From positions 992,001 through 1,056,000 of the forward strand of contig JBBCGQ010000001.1 in the NCBI GenBank assembly GCA_037200845.1: DNA of 64,000 nt, given 5' to 3'. The translations under genes were made by a program, and so were the position numbers. The stretch comes from Bauldia sp. Its GTDB lineage: Bacteria > Pseudomonadota > Alphaproteobacteria > Rhizobiales > Kaistiaceae. Shown here piece after piece: positions 9,342 through 17,747 of this stretch. A model generated the notes under the pieces. It saw only the letters and a list, made by a program, of their open reading frames with translations, was not told where the DNA came from and did not search any database. The first letter of the stretch is position 1, and every line of letters starts with the position of its first letter.

Positions 9342-9557
9342 GAATCCGAATCCATCCTCGCTCGCCGTCCGCTCCTCAGGACGACGCTACGCGCTATACA
9401 GGGACGCTTAAGGGATTCCGCCGCACCAAAACTATGCGGCGGAAGCTACACTGGCGTTTGACTCACTGACAAGAGTCGGTGGGACACACCTCGGCAAATG
9501 AGTCCGTTTTCCCCAAGTGCTGCCTGCACTTCAGGCAGCGCCGGCAACGACCGAGTC
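9342..9557. promoter_or_regulatory. Cluster of seven GANTC (CcrM) sites upstream of gcrA
   Basis: GANTC occurs at 9342, 9348, 9414, 9460, 9473, 9500 and 9553. These lie in the 385-bp non-coding region between gcrA (minus) and the DUF6498 gene (plus). At this base composition less than one site would be expected. GANTC is the CcrM methylation target and the context recognised by GcrA, so autoregulation or cell-cycle timing is plausible. Two of the sites (9460 and 9473) form an inverted pair. Confidence 0.6.
9515..9539. other. Two overlapping, mutually exclusive inverted repeats
   Basis: AAGTGC (9515-9520) can pair with GCACTT (9526-9531), while GCTGCCTG (9519-9526) can pair perfectly with CAGGCAGC (9532-9539). 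The two hairpins share bases and cannot form together. They lie between the divergent gcrA and DUF6498 genes. No poly-T follows on the plus strand, so this is not an ordinary terminator. Confidence 0.4.
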
Positions 9558-9696
9558 GCAACGCATTGATATCGTTCAGAGCCTTGCTGTGACCCTCGCG
9601 CGCGGTATTGCACTGTCACTGTTCGTGATGGGAGAAGACGGGTGAAACTTCCCGCTGCGGCGCGGAATGTGTCGGGGGGAGGGAGGCTGAAGCCGG

Positions 9697-10362
9697 ATGC
9701 CGCTGTCGACGCTGATCCTGATCGTCGCCAACCTGGTGCCGCTCGCCGGCGTCGTCTTCTGGGGCTGGGACGTCTTCGTCCTGCTCATACTCTACTGGCT
9801 GGAGACGGCGGTCATCTGCTTCTGGACGATGGTCCGCGTCCTCATCATGCCGCGGCCTGAACGCGATGCGGCCACCGCCAAGGTCGGCGCGACCCAGCCG
9901 GTCAGCGGCATTGGCGCGGCGCTCTTCCTCACGGTCCACGCCGGCATCTTCATGACGGTGCACTTCCTCTTCCTCTGGTCGCTCTTCGCCGGCGTCTGGG
10001 CGGCGAGCATCCACGGACCGGCCGAGTTCGTGTCGCAGATCGTGCTGGGCACCGGCCTCTGGCTCCCCTTGGGCATCCTTTTCGTCGTACGCGGCTGGTA
10101 CACGCTCCGCCCACTGATATTGGGTGAACCCGACCCGGAGGCCGACCGCGACGTGCTCACCGGCCTCTACACCCGCATCGTCGTGATGCAGGTCGCGATC
10201 ATCTTCGGCGGCTGGCTGGCCATGCTCACCGGCGGCAGCATCGCCACGCTGGCACTGCTGGTCGTTGGTAAGACGCTGGTCGAGGCATTCGGCCTCCGGC
10301 TTTCCGGCAACGCGGACGGCGCCGCTGCCAAGGCCGTCGCCGAGCGCGACAAGGGCGGCTGA
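9697..10362 (+). CDS. DUF6498-type integral membrane protein
   Basis: The 221-residue protein has five or six hydrophobic segments, with a conserved opening (LVPLAGVVFWGWDVFVLLILYW-LETAV) that resembles the DUF6498 family, where an aromatic LYW-E motif lies in the second membrane helix. No function is known for the family. The ATG at 9697 follows the purine-rich GGGGGGAGGGAGG with about 12 nt spacing. It stands alone, diverging from gcrA; the stop lies inside GGGCGG-N6-CCGCCC (10353-10370), a small hairpin that may mark its 3' end. Confidence 0.7.
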   Translation: MPLSTLILIVANLVPLAGVVFWGWDVFVLLILYWLETAVICFWTMVRVLIMPRPERDAATAKVGATQPVSGIGAALFLTVHAGIFMTVHFLFLWSLFAGVWAASIHGPAEFVSQIVLGTGLWLPLGILFVVRGWYTLRPLILGEPDPEADRDVLTGLYTRIVVMQVAIIFGGWLAMLTGGSIATLALLVVGKTLVEAFGLRLSGNADGAAAKAVAERDKGG

Positions 10363-10473
10363 AACCGCCCGGAACCGTTGACAGGCAAGGGCCGGACGCC
10401 GATATACGCGCGATAGAGGTGCTGCCCGTGGCTGACAAGCGGGCGGCACTTTTGCCTTTTGGAACCGCACGTC

Positions 10474-11709
10474 ATGGCCCCAGTAACCGACAAAGCAACC
10501 GACAAAGCCCCGGAAAACTCTCCGCTTTACGGCGTCTTCGCGCGCGCCCCGGTTGCCTTCGCGCGCGGTGAGGGCGCCTGGCTGGAGACCACCGACGGCC
10601 GCCGTTTGCTGGATTTCTCCTCCGGCATCGCGGTCAACGCGCTGGGCCACGCCCATCCGGTGCTGGTCAAGGCGCTGACCGACCAGGCCGGCAAGCTCTG
10701 GCACGTTTCCAATCTCTACCAGATCCCCGAGCAGGAGGCGCTCGCCGCCAGGCTCGTGGCGCTGACGTTCGCCGACAAGGTCTTCTTCGGCAACTCCGGC
10801 GCCGAGGCGGTCGAGTGCGCCATCAAGACCGTGCGCCGCTATCATTTCGTGAGCGGCCATCCCGAGAAGAACCGGATCATTACCTTCGCCGGCGCCTTCC
10901 ACGGTCGCACGCTGGCCGCGCTCAGCGCCACGGGCAGCGCTAAGTATTCCGAAGGCATGGCGCCGATGCCGGATGGCTTCGACCAGGTTCCGTTCGGCGA
11001 CATCAAGGCCGTCGCCGCCGCGATCACGCCGGCAACGGCCGCGATCATGATCGAGCCGATCCAGGGCGAAGGCGGTGTCCGCCTCGTCCCGACGGCGTTC
11101 CTGCGCGAGCTCCGCGAGCTGTGCGAGAAGCACGGCCTGCTGCTGGTCTACGACGAGGTGCAGTCGGGCGTCGGCCGCACGGGAAAACTGTTCGCGTACC
11201 AATGGTCGGGCATCGAGCCGGACGTCATGACGGTGGCCAAGGGCATCGGCGGCGGCTTCCCGCTGGGCGCCTGCCTCGCGACGGCCGAGGCCGCCAAGGG
11301 CATGACGCCTGGCATGCACAACTCGACCTTCGGCGGCAACCCGCTGGCGATGGCGGTCGGCAAGGCGCTGATCGACGTCGTCGCCGACGAAGCCTTCCTC
11401 GAGCACGTCCGCGACGTTGGCATCTACATGAAGCAGCGGCTTGCCGGCCTCGTCGACTCCCACCCCGGCGTCGTCGCCGAGGTTCGCGGCGAGGGCCTGC
11501 TGTCCGGCCTGCGCTGTGTCGCGCCGGTCGCCGATGTCGTCGCCGCGATGCGCGATGCCGGCATCCTCGGCGCGCCCGCCGGCGAGAACGTCGTCCGCCT
11601 GCTGCCGCCGCTGATCGTCACCAATGCCGAGATCGACGAGGCGATCGCCCGCCTCGAGACTGCGCTGACAGCCGTCGCGCGTGCCCAGCCCGTCGCGAAG
11701 GCGGGGTAG
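10474..11709 (+). CDS. argD: Acetylornithine aminotransferase
   Basis: The 411-residue class III PLP aminotransferase catalyses the fourth step of arginine synthesis: N-acetylglutamate semialdehyde plus glutamate to N-acetylornithine. Visible landmarks are [15 protein letters not shown], the [10 protein letters not shown] loop, the cofactor Asp in [18 protein letters not shown], and the PLP-binding Lys in [13 protein letters not shown]. The start is ATG 10474 (MAPVTDKA...); a TTG 15 nt upstream is less likely. argF follows after 8 nt, giving the rhizobial argD-argF-hslO order. Enzymes of this family often also act on succinyldiaminopimelate, so a lysine role is possible. Confidence 0.95.
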   Translation: MAPVTDKATDKAPENSPLYGVFARAPVAFARGEGAWLETTDGRRLLDFSSGIAVNALGHAHPVLVKALTDQAGKLWHVSNLYQIPEQEALAARLVALTFADKVFFGNSGAEAVECAIKTVRRYHFVSGHPEKNRIITFAGAFHGRTLAALSATGSAKYSEGMAPMPDGFDQVPFGDIKAVAAAITPATAAIMIEPIQGEGGVRLVPTAFLRELRELCEKHGLLLVYDEVQSGVGRTGKLFAYQWSGIEPDVMTVAKGIGGGFPLGACLATAEAAKGMTPGMHNSTFGGNPLAMAVGKALIDVVADEAFLEHVRDVGIYMKQRLAGLVDSHPGVVAEVRGEGLLSGLRCVAPVADVVAAMRDAGILGAPAGENVVRLLPPLIVTNAEIDEAIARLETALTAVARAQPVAKAG

Positions 11710-11717
11710 GTGACGCG

Positions 11718-12632
11718 ATGCCTCGCCACTTCCTCGACATCGCCGACTTCGACGCGGCGACGCTCCGCGGCATTCTCGCCGACGCGGTGAAGCTGAAGGC
11801 GACGCGCCGCACGGCCGCCGCCCCGAAGCCGTTCGCCGGCAAGACGCTGGCGATGATCTTCGACAAGCAATCGACCCGCACGCGCGTCTCCTTCGACGTC
11901 GCCATGCGCGACCTCGGCGGCGAGACCATCGTGCTGTCGGGTAGCGAGATGCAGATCGGCCGCGGCGAGACTCCGTCCGACACCGCCAAGGTTCTGTCGC
12001 GCTACGTCGACGCCATCATGATCCGCGCCCTCGACCACGGCATGGTGCGCGAGCTCGCCGACAACGCGACTGTGCCGGTGATCAACGGCCTGACCCGTCT
12101 GTCGCATCCCTGCCAGATCATGGCCGACGTCATGACCTTCGAGGAGCACAAGGGCCCGATCGCGGGCAAGACGATCGCTTGGGTCGGCGACGGCAATAAT
12201 GTGCTGACCTCGTGGGTCCACGCCGCCGCCAAGCTCGGCTTCCCGCTGCGCATCGCGACGCCGCCGGAATTGGCGCCCGCCACGCGGCTGATCGCGTGGG
12301 CGAAGGACAACGGCGGCGACATCGCGCTCGGCACCAACGCCGAAACCGCGGCGTCCGGTGCCGATTGCGTCGTCACCGACACGTTCGTCTCGATGGGCGA
12401 CGCCGAGGCCGAGCGCCGCCACAACATGCTGATGCCCTATCAGGTGAACGCGCGGCTGATGGGCCGCGCCAAGCCGGACGCGATCTTCATGCACTGCCTG
12501 CCCGCCCACCGCGGCGAGGAAGTCACCGCCGACGTCATCGACGGCCCGCAGTCGGTCGTCTTCGACGAGGCCGAAAACCGCCTGCACGCGCAGAAGGCGA
12601 TCCTGCTCTGGGCGCTGGAGGGCAAGGCATGA
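11718..12632 (+). CDS. argF: Ornithine carbamoyltransferase
   Basis: The 304-residue enzyme makes citrulline from ornithine and carbamoyl phosphate. It carries the carbamoyl-phosphate loop QSTRTRVSF, the HPCQ motif in [10 protein letters not shown], the VGDGNNV segment at the start of the ornithine domain, and [12 protein letters not shown] with the catalytic Cys. Length is normal for the anabolic enzyme. ATG 11718 lies 8 nt after argD, and the stop overlaps the hslO start in ATGA, so translation of all three genes is probably coupled. Confidence 0.96.
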   Translation: MPRHFLDIADFDAATLRGILADAVKLKATRRTAAAPKPFAGKTLAMIFDKQSTRTRVSFDVAMRDLGGETIVLSGSEMQIGRGETPSDTAKVLSRYVDAIMIRALDHGMVRELADNATVPVINGLTRLSHPCQIMADVMTFEEHKGPIAGKTIAWVGDGNNVLTSWVHAAAKLGFPLRIATPPELAPATRLIAWAKDNGGDIALGTNAETAASGADCVVTDTFVSMGDAEAERRHNMLMPYQVNARLMGRAKPDAIFMHCLPAHRGEEVTADVIDGPQSVVFDEAENRLHAQKAILLWALEGKA

Positions 12633-13615
12633 GCGTTGCGTTTGAGTCAGACGACCTGCTGAGCCCCGCCGGCGACGACGCCGTCCGCCCGTTCGTGGTC
12701 GAGGCATTGGACGTGCGCGGCCGCGCCATCCAGATGGGCCCCGAACTCGACGCCATCATCGCGCGCCATGACTATCCCGCGCCGGTGTCGCGCCTGCTGG
12801 CCGAGGCGATCGTGCTCGCCGTCCTGCTCGGCTCCTCGCTCAAGATCGACGGCCGCTTCACGCTGCAGACCGAGACCTCCGGCCCGGTCGATATGCTGGT
12901 CGTCGACTACCGCACCTCGGGCGCCATCCGCGCGTATGCCCGTTTCAACAAGGAAGACGTCGCCGCCGCTGAAGCCTCGGGCGCCGTAACGCCGGGCGCG
13001 CTGCTCGGCAACGGCACGCTGGCGATGACCATCGACCAGGGCCCGTCCGACAGCCGCTACCAGGGCGTCGTGCCGCTGGAAGGCGAAAGCCTCGAGGAAG
13101 TCGCGCACACCTATTTCCGCCAGTCGGAGCAGATCCCGACGCGCGTCCGCCTCGCCGTGGCTGAGTTGCAGTCGCGCGAGGGCGGCGTCATGCGCCACTC
13201 CTGGCGCGCCGGCGGGCTGATCGTGCAATTCCTGCCCGACGCGCCCGAGCGCATGCGCCAGCGCGACCTGCCCGGCGGCGACGCGCCCGAGGGACGCGGC
13301 GTGGATAGCTCCGACGAAGACGACGCCTGGGTCGAGGCGCGCTCGCTCGCCGAAACCATCCAGGACGACGAGCTGACCGACCCTGCCGTGCCGGTCGAGA
13401 GCCTGCTCTACCGCCTGTTCAACGAACGCGGCGTCCGGGTCTTCACGCCGATGCAGGTGCGCGACGAATGTTCCTGCTCGCGCGAAAAGATCAGCGGCGT
13501 GCTCGCGACCTTCAGCGCCGACGAGATCAGCGAGAGCACCGAAGACGGCGCCATCTCGGTGACGTGCGAATTCTGCGGCACGAAGTATGGGTTCGATCCG
13601 GCCGAGTTTGGCTGA
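12629..13615 (+). CDS. hslO: Redox-regulated chaperone Hsp33
   Basis: The 328-residue cytoplasmic holdase is activated by oxidation. The N-terminal domain (about 10-250) contains the Hsp33 landmarks [21 protein letters not shown] and RYQGVVPL; the C-terminal redox switch contains CSC (DECSCSR) and CEFC ([10 protein letters not shown]), the four zinc-binding cysteines. A Glu/Asp-rich insert ([11 protein letters not shown]) separates the domains. ATG 12629 overlaps the argF stop by 4 nt. A palindromic repeat begins immediately after its stop codon. Confidence 0.95.
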   Translation: MSVAFESDDLLSPAGDDAVRPFVVEALDVRGRAIQMGPELDAIIARHDYPAPVSRLLAEAIVLAVLLGSSLKIDGRFTLQTETSGPVDMLVVDYRTSGAIRAYARFNKEDVAAAEASGAVTPGALLGNGTLAMTIDQGPSDSRYQGVVPLEGESLEEVAHTYFRQSEQIPTRVRLAVAELQSREGGVMRHSWRAGGLIVQFLPDAPERMRQRDLPGGDAPEGRGVDSSDEDDAWVEARSLAETIQDDELTDPAVPVESLLYRLFNERGVRVFTPMQVRDECSCSREKISGVLATFSADEISESTEDGAISVTCEFCGTKYGFDPAEFG

Positions 13616-13616
13616 G

Positions 13617-13741
13617 AGACACCCCTCCCCAAAACGCCTCCGGCGTTTTGACCCTCCCGCAAGGGCAGGGTTCGTCGCGCGGAAACACCACGCTCCAACA
13701 AACTCCACCTGAGCCCTCCCCTTGCGGGAGGGGATGTCTCT
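13617..13741. repeat. Palindromic repeat family A, copy 2
   Basis: Starts ACACCCCTCCCCAAAACGCC and ends GGGAGGGGATGTCTC; internal hairpin AACGCCTCCGGCGTT. The right half lacks the inner AAACCGC palindrome found in copies 1 and 4, so it is a shortened copy. It fills the whole gap between the convergent hslO and kinase genes. Confidence 0.75.
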
Positions 13742-13749
13742 CGGCCGGG

Positions 13750-14667
13750 TTACGTCGGCAACTTGTCCGCCGCCAACAACTTCAACATCGCCGTCGCCCA
13801 CCCATAAAGCTTGGGGTAGGGCGGCGCCGTGTTCGCCGGGTCGGCCATCGAGAAGGCGAGATACGCGCGATAGAAACGCAGCGCCGGCATGATCTCCTCC
13901 CCGTGCCGCTCCACGATCAGGTCGCGGACGAAGCGCGCGTCGTCCGCCGTGCATTCCTCGATCAGTTCCAGCGTCAGGTACGACACCGCCAGATCGAGCG
14001 TCGGGTCGCCGCATGTCGTGTAGGCGCCGAAGTCGAGCACCGCCGAGACGTTGAGATTATCGTCGAGCAGCACGTTGCCGGGGAAGTAGTCGCCGTGCAC
14101 CAGCACCTTGCTTGGCCATGTCGGCAGCGCCGCGATCATCTCCGCGGCGACCTCGAACAGCGCATACGGATCGCCGGCCTCATGCGCGATGGCGACACGG
14201 TTCTTCGTGCGGAACCCGATCAGCGACTCCCACAGGAACGTCCGCCAGTCGTCGGCCGTCACCGGCGCCTTGGCGAGCAGGTGTCCGTAGGGAAACGCAT
14301 CGAGCCGGATGGCGCTAAAGCCATCCATCGCCGCGACATAGTTGCGGAACGCGCGGTCGCGCCGGTCGTCGTCGATGGTGCGCAGAATCTCCAGCATCGA
14401 GCGGCCGGGCAGTCGCCGCTCCACGGTCCACGCCTCGTCGTGCCCTATCTCCAGAATCTCCGGCGTCGCGAACGGCATGCGTCCGGCGATGTGCTCCAGG
14501 AACACCTGCAGCCGCTCGCGGCTCTGGCCGTCGAAATTCGGATGCTTCGGCAGGCGCAGCACCGCGTCCGCGCCCAGCGCATAGACGAAGGATTCCCCGC
14601 CTTCGCCGATCAGGTCGTCGGGACCGATGCCGAATTCGGCGAGGAAGCGCGCGTGTTCCGGCGACAT
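13750..14667 (-). CDS. Phosphotransferase of the APH (aminoglycoside phosphotransferase) family
   Basis: The 305-residue protein has an APH/choline-kinase-like fold: a Gly-rich nucleotide loop GEGGESFVYALG, the catalytic Brenner motif VLVHGDYFPGNVLLDD (Asp in HGD, Asn in GNV) and the metal-binding AVLDFGAYTTCGDP. Family members phosphorylate small molecules such as homoserine, aminoglycosides or sugars; this one sits 10 nt downstream of apaG in the metZ transcription unit and is probably a housekeeping kinase, not a resistance gene. The substrate is unknown. A homoserine or methionine-related substrate is a contextual guess only. Confidence 0.8.
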   Translation of the reverse strand: MSPEHARFLAEFGIGPDDLIGEGGESFVYALGADAVLRLPKHPNFDGQSRERLQVFLEHIAGRMPFATPEILEIGHDEAWTVERRLPGRSMLEILRTIDDDRRDRAFRNYVAAMDGFSAIRLDAFPYGHLLAKAPVTADDWRTFLWESLIGFRTKNRVAIAHEAGDPYALFEVAAEMIAALPTWPSKVLVHGDYFPGNVLLDDNLNVSAVLDFGAYTTCGDPTLDLAVSYLTLELIEECTADDARFVRDLIVERHGEEIMPALRFYRAYLAFSMADPANTAPPYPKLYGWATAMLKLLAADKLPT

Positions 14668-14677
14668 CGCGCGCCGG

Positions 14678-15070
14678 TCAGTTCATCGTCCGCGGCGCGT
14701 CGGGCAGGTCGAGCGAGAACGCCGGAATCGCGATCGAGAACAGCTCGCCGTTCTCCGCCTGCATCTGGTAGGTGCCGACCATGATCCCCGACGGCGTCGT
14801 GAGCGGACAGCCGCTGGTGTAGGCGAACGTCTCGCCGGGCTTCAGCACCGGCTGCTTGCCGACGACGCCCGGCCCGCGCACTTCCTCGATCTTGCCGTTG
14901 GCGTCGGTGATCCGCCAGTGCCGCGAGCGCAACCGCACCACCTCCGGACCGAGGTTCTGAATCTCGATCTTGTAGGCCCAGAAATAGTGGCCTTCCTCCG
15001 GCGAGGATTCCCCCTCGACGAAGCTCGGCTCGACGGTCACCTGGATGGCACGCGTGGTCTCGCGATACAT
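14678..15070 (-). CDS. apaG: ApaG (Co2+/Mg2+ efflux-associated protein)
   Basis: The 130-residue single-domain protein has a fibronectin-III-like beta sandwich with the ApaG signatures [39 protein letters not shown] and the C-terminal [13 protein letters not shown]. ApaG is linked genetically to cobalt and magnesium efflux and to Ap4A metabolism in enterobacteria; its biochemical role is unsettled. It lies 35 nt after metZ and 10 nt before the APH-family kinase on the same strand, so it should share the SAM-II-controlled transcript. Confidence 0.93.
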   Translation of the reverse strand: MYRETTRAIQVTVEPSFVEGESSPEEGHYFWAYKIEIQNLGPEVVRLRSRHWRITDANGKIEEVRGPGVVGKQPVLKPGETFAYTSGCPLTTPSGIMVGTYQMQAENGELFSIAIPAFSLDLPDAPRTMN

Positions 15071-15105
15071 GACGTTTGTTTATGGGCGGGCGCGAATCCC
15101 GTCAA

Positions 15106-16302
15106 TCATTTCAGCCGGTCGAGCGCCTGCGTCAGATCCTCGGCGAGGTCGTCGGCATCCTCGAGACCGACGGAAAGCCGCAACATTCCCTGCGTGATGC
15201 CGAGGCCGAGGCGCACCTCCTCGCTGAGCCGCTGGTGCGTTGTCGTGGATGGATGCGTGATCAGGCTTTTGGCATCGCCCAGGTTGTTCGAGATGCGCGT
15301 CACCTGCAGCGCATTGGCGACCTTGAACGCGCCCTTCTGCCCGCCCTTGACCTCGAACGCGATCAACGTCGAGCCGCCCTTCATCTGGCGCTTGGCCAGC
15401 GCGTAGTGCGGGTGATCCTTGCGGCCGGGGTAGAGCACACGCGTCACCTTCGGATGCGCGGCGAGCACGTCGGCAAGTTTCGCGGCGGTCGCCGTCTGCC
15501 GCTCGACCCGCACGGCCAGCGTCTCCAGCCCCTTGAGCAGCACCCACGCGTTGAACGGCGACAGCGACGGCCCGGTCTGCCTGAGGAACGTGTGCACGTT
15601 GTCGGCGATGAACGCCTCATCCGCGAGAATGATGCCGCCGAGCACCCGGCCGCCGCCGTCGATGTGCTTGGTCGCCGAATAGACGACGATGTCGGCGCCG
15701 AGTTGCAGCGGCTGCTGCAGGATCGGCGTCGCGAACACGTTGTCGACGACCAGCCTGGCGCCGGCCTTGTGCGCGATCTCGGCGATCGCCGCGATGTCGT
15801 AGACCTCCAGCGTCGGATTGGTCGGGCTTTCGAGGAAGAACAGCTTCGTGTTCTTATTCGCCGCCTTCTTCCACGCCGCGAGGTCCGAGCCGTCGACCAG
15901 CGTCGACGTGATGCCGTAGCGCGGCAGGAGATCCTGCACGACGTAGAGACACGAGCCGAACAGCGCCCGCGCCGCGACGACGTGGTCGCCCGATTTCAGC
16001 GACGACAGGAACACCGCGGTGACCGCCGCCATGCCGCTCGCCGTGGCGCGTGCCGCACCGGCGCCCTCGAGCAGCCGCATGCGCTCCTCGAACATCGCCA
16101 GCGTCGGGTTGTTGTAGCGCGAATAGATGAAGCCGGGCTCGTCGCCCTTGAAGCGCGCCGCTGCCTGCTCGGCGCTGTCGTAGACGTAGCCCTGCGTCAG
16201 GAACAGCGCCTCGGAATTCTCGCCGAACTGCGAGCGCAGGATGCCGCCGTGGACGAGTTGCGTCGCGGGGCGGAGAGTCTTTTTCTTCGGCGTCTTGGCC
16301 AT
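15106..16302 (-). CDS. metZ: O-succinylhomoserine sulfhydrylase
   Basis: The 398-residue PLP enzyme of the Cys/Met metabolism family makes homocysteine directly from O-succinylhomoserine and sulfide. Visible landmarks are the SRYNNPT motif (FIYSRYNNPTLAMFEERM), the ATASGMAAV region and the PLP-binding Lys in YSATKHIDGGGRVLGG. Length and this GGR motif favour MetZ over cystathionine gamma-synthase. The leader carries a SAM-II riboswitch plus terminator, consistent with repression by S-adenosylmethionine, and apaG follows. It diverges from dcd. Confidence 0.93.
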   Translation of the reverse strand: MAKTPKKKTLRPATQLVHGGILRSQFGENSEALFLTQGYVYDSAEQAAARFKGDEPGFIYSRYNNPTLAMFEERMRLLEGAGAARATASGMAAVTAVFLSSLKSGDHVVAARALFGSCLYVVQDLLPRYGITSTLVDGSDLAAWKKAANKNTKLFFLESPTNPTLEVYDIAAIAEIAHKAGARLVVDNVFATPILQQPLQLGADIVVYSATKHIDGGGRVLGGIILADEAFIADNVHTFLRQTGPSLSPFNAWVLLKGLETLAVRVERQTATAAKLADVLAAHPKVTRVLYPGRKDHPHYALAKRQMKGGSTLIAFEVKGGQKGAFKVANALQVTRISNNLGDAKSLITHPSTTTHQRLSEEVRLGLGITQGMLRLSVGLEDADDLAEDLTQALDRLK

Positions 16303-16311
16303 CGGATGGTT

Positions 16312-16341
16312 CCCAACAAAAAACCCGGCCTTCGGCCGGGT
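16312..16341 (-). terminator. Intrinsic terminator in the metZ leader
   Basis: On the minus strand ACCCGGCC (16341-16334) and GGCCGGGT (16330-16323) form an 8-bp GC-rich stem with a GAA loop, followed by a run of six Ts and then TTGGG. It lies between the SAM-II aptamer (ending about 16363) and the metZ ATG at 16302. It looks like a genuine rho-independent terminator, which would make the riboswitch act at least partly on transcription. Confidence 0.75.
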
Positions 16342-16362
16342 CGGGTGTCATCCCTTCCGGCC

Positions 16363-16415
16363 TCTTTAGCGATTTCTTTAACGTGGCTGCAAGCCGGCCG
16401 GCTCAAATGACCACG
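16363..16415 (-). ncRNA. SAM-II (SAM-alpha) riboswitch controlling metZ
   Basis: The minus strand reads CGTGGTCATTTGAGCC, then GGCCGGCTTGCAGCCACG, then TTAAAGAAATCGCTAAAG. This is the SAM-II consensus: P1 CGTGG/CCACG, the ATTTG and CTTGCAGCCACGTTAAA core, and the CGCTAAAG 3' segment that forms the pseudoknot and usually overlaps the Shine-Dalgarno. SAM-II elements occur in alphaproteobacteria upstream of metA and metZ and switch expression off when SAM binds. Here the aptamer lies about 60 nt from the start codon, with an intrinsic terminator between. Confidence 0.93.
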
Positions 16416-16431
16416 GAATGGCTGTGGTCAT
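16408..16431 (-). other. 8-bp inverted repeat overlapping the 5' side of the SAM-II aptamer
   Basis: ATGACCAC (16408-16415 on the plus strand) and GTGGTCAT (16424-16431) are perfectly complementary, with an 8-nt spacer. In the metZ leader RNA the aptamer-side arm contains the CGTGG... strand of P1, so this upstream hairpin would compete with P1 and could act as an anti-aptamer structure. It lies between the metZ and dcd genes. Confidence 0.5.
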
Positions 16432-16481
16432 AGGCACATCCGAACTTGGCGTCAATCGCCCCATGGTTTAACGCTGCCGCC

Positions 16482-17609
16482 ATGGCTGAGGCGACAGGCA
16501 TCCTTCCGGGCGAGGCGATCCGTGCACTTTTCGCAACCGGCGCGATCCGCGCGCCGCGCGAGCCCGACGCCGACCAGGTCCAGCCCGCGAGCCTCGATCT
16601 CCGCCTGGGAGAAAAGGCCTATCGCGTTCGCGCCAGCTTCCTGCCCGGGCCGAGGCGGACCGTTGCCGATCGCCTGGAGACCGTGAAGCTGCACGAATTC
16701 AGCCTCGCCGAAGGCGCGGTGCTGGAGGTCGGCTGCGTCTACATCGTGCCGCTGATGGAGGCGCTGGCGCTGCCGGCGGAGATCGCCGCCGCCGCCAATC
16801 CGAAATCCTCCACCGGCCGCCTGGATGTCTTCACCCGTGTCATCACCGACCAGGCGCGCGAGTTCGACACCATCCCGGCCGGATACCGCGGTCCGCTCTA
16901 TCTCGAGGTCAGCCCGCGCACCTTCCCGGTGCTGGTACGCGCTGGCTCGCGCCTGTCGCAGATGCGCTTCCGCCGCGGCGAGGCCCGCCTCGACGATGCC
17001 GCGCTGCTGATCCTGCACCAGAAGGAGACGCTGGTCGCCGGCGGCCCGACCATATCGAACGGCATCACCGTCACGATCGACTTGAGCGGCACCGACGGCA
17101 TCGTCGGCTACCGCGCCAAGCGCCACACGGCGGTGATCGACGTCGACAAGCGCGCCGTGAACGACCCCGCCGAGTTCTGGGAGCCGATCGCGCGCCACAG
17201 GAGCCGCGAACTGATCCTCGATCCCGATCAGTTCTACATCCTGGTGTCGCGCGAGGCCGTGCACGTGCCGCCCGACTACGCCGCCGAGATGGTGCCGTTC
17301 GATCCGCTGGTCGGCGAGTTTCGCGTCCACTACGCTGGCTTCTTCGATCCGGGCTTCGGCCACTCCGCCGCCGGCGGGGCAGGGAGCAAGGCAGTGCTGG
17401 AAGTGCGCAGCCACGAGGTGCCGTTCATCCTCGAGGACGGGCAAGTCGTCGGCCGCCTCGTATACGAGCGGCTCACCGAGCGGCCGAAGAAACTCTACGG
17501 CGACGACCTCGGCTCGAACTATCAGGCGCAGGGCCTGAAGCTGTCGAAGCATTTTCGGGCGTTCAGTCCTGCCAGCCCAGAGAGCGTCGTGGGCTTCACT
17601 GGCGGTTGA
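16482..17609 (+). CDS. dcd: 2'-deoxycytidine 5'-triphosphate deaminase (long form)
   Basis: The 375-residue protein belongs to the long alphaproteobacterial dCTP deaminase family, roughly twice the length of E. coli Dcd, with two copies of the dUTPase-like jelly roll. The first half contains QPASLDLRLGEKAYRVRASFLPG and AAANPKSSTGRLDVFTRVI, with the conserved SSTGR substrate loop; the second half contains VPFDPLVGEFRVHYAGFFDPGFG. It supplies dUTP for dTMP synthesis. The start is ATG 16482; upstream codons in frame lack a ribosome site. It diverges from metZ, an arrangement I know from rhizobia. Confidence 0.92.
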   Translation: MAEATGILPGEAIRALFATGAIRAPREPDADQVQPASLDLRLGEKAYRVRASFLPGPRRTVADRLETVKLHEFSLAEGAVLEVGCVYIVPLMEALALPAEIAAAANPKSSTGRLDVFTRVITDQAREFDTIPAGYRGPLYLEVSPRTFPVLVRAGSRLSQMRFRRGEARLDDAALLILHQKETLVAGGPTISNGITVTIDLSGTDGIVGYRAKRHTAVIDVDKRAVNDPAEFWEPIARHRSRELILDPDQFYILVSREAVHVPPDYAAEMVPFDPLVGEFRVHYAGFFDPGFGHSAAGGAGSKAVLEVRSHEVPFILEDGQVVGRLVYERLTERPKKLYGDDLGSNYQAQGLKLSKHFRAFSPASPESVVGFTGG

Positions 17610-17630
17610 CCTCGGCGCCTTTTTCTTTTT

Positions 17631-17728
17631 GTCATCTTTCGGCGGCGCGCAGCGCCGACCGGAGGACCACTTTCATCCCCTGAGCGTGGGGGAGAGGTCC
17701 CCCGGTCAAGCCGGGGGATGACATTGAG
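17631..17728. repeat. GTCATC...GATGAC REP-like repeat
   Basis: Between dcd and the convergent ligase gene lies GTCATCTTTCGGCGGCGCGC, then GGGGGAGAGGTCCCCCGGTC, ending CCGGGGGATGACATTG. The outer GTCATC and GATGAC are inverted, and inner palindromes are GCGGCGCGCAGCGCCG and CCCCCGGTCAAGCCGGGGG. It belongs to the same broad class as the 8452 repeat. The 138-bp gap holds nothing else. Confidence 0.65.
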
Positions 17729-17747
17729 GGGAGGAGACGCCCAAGCA

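Noticed and set aside
15076-16410. Long plus-strand frame opposite metZ
   Set aside because: Its sequence is Arg-rich and without domains, and it crosses the SAM-II riboswitch; metZ on the other strand has full PLP-enzyme motifs.
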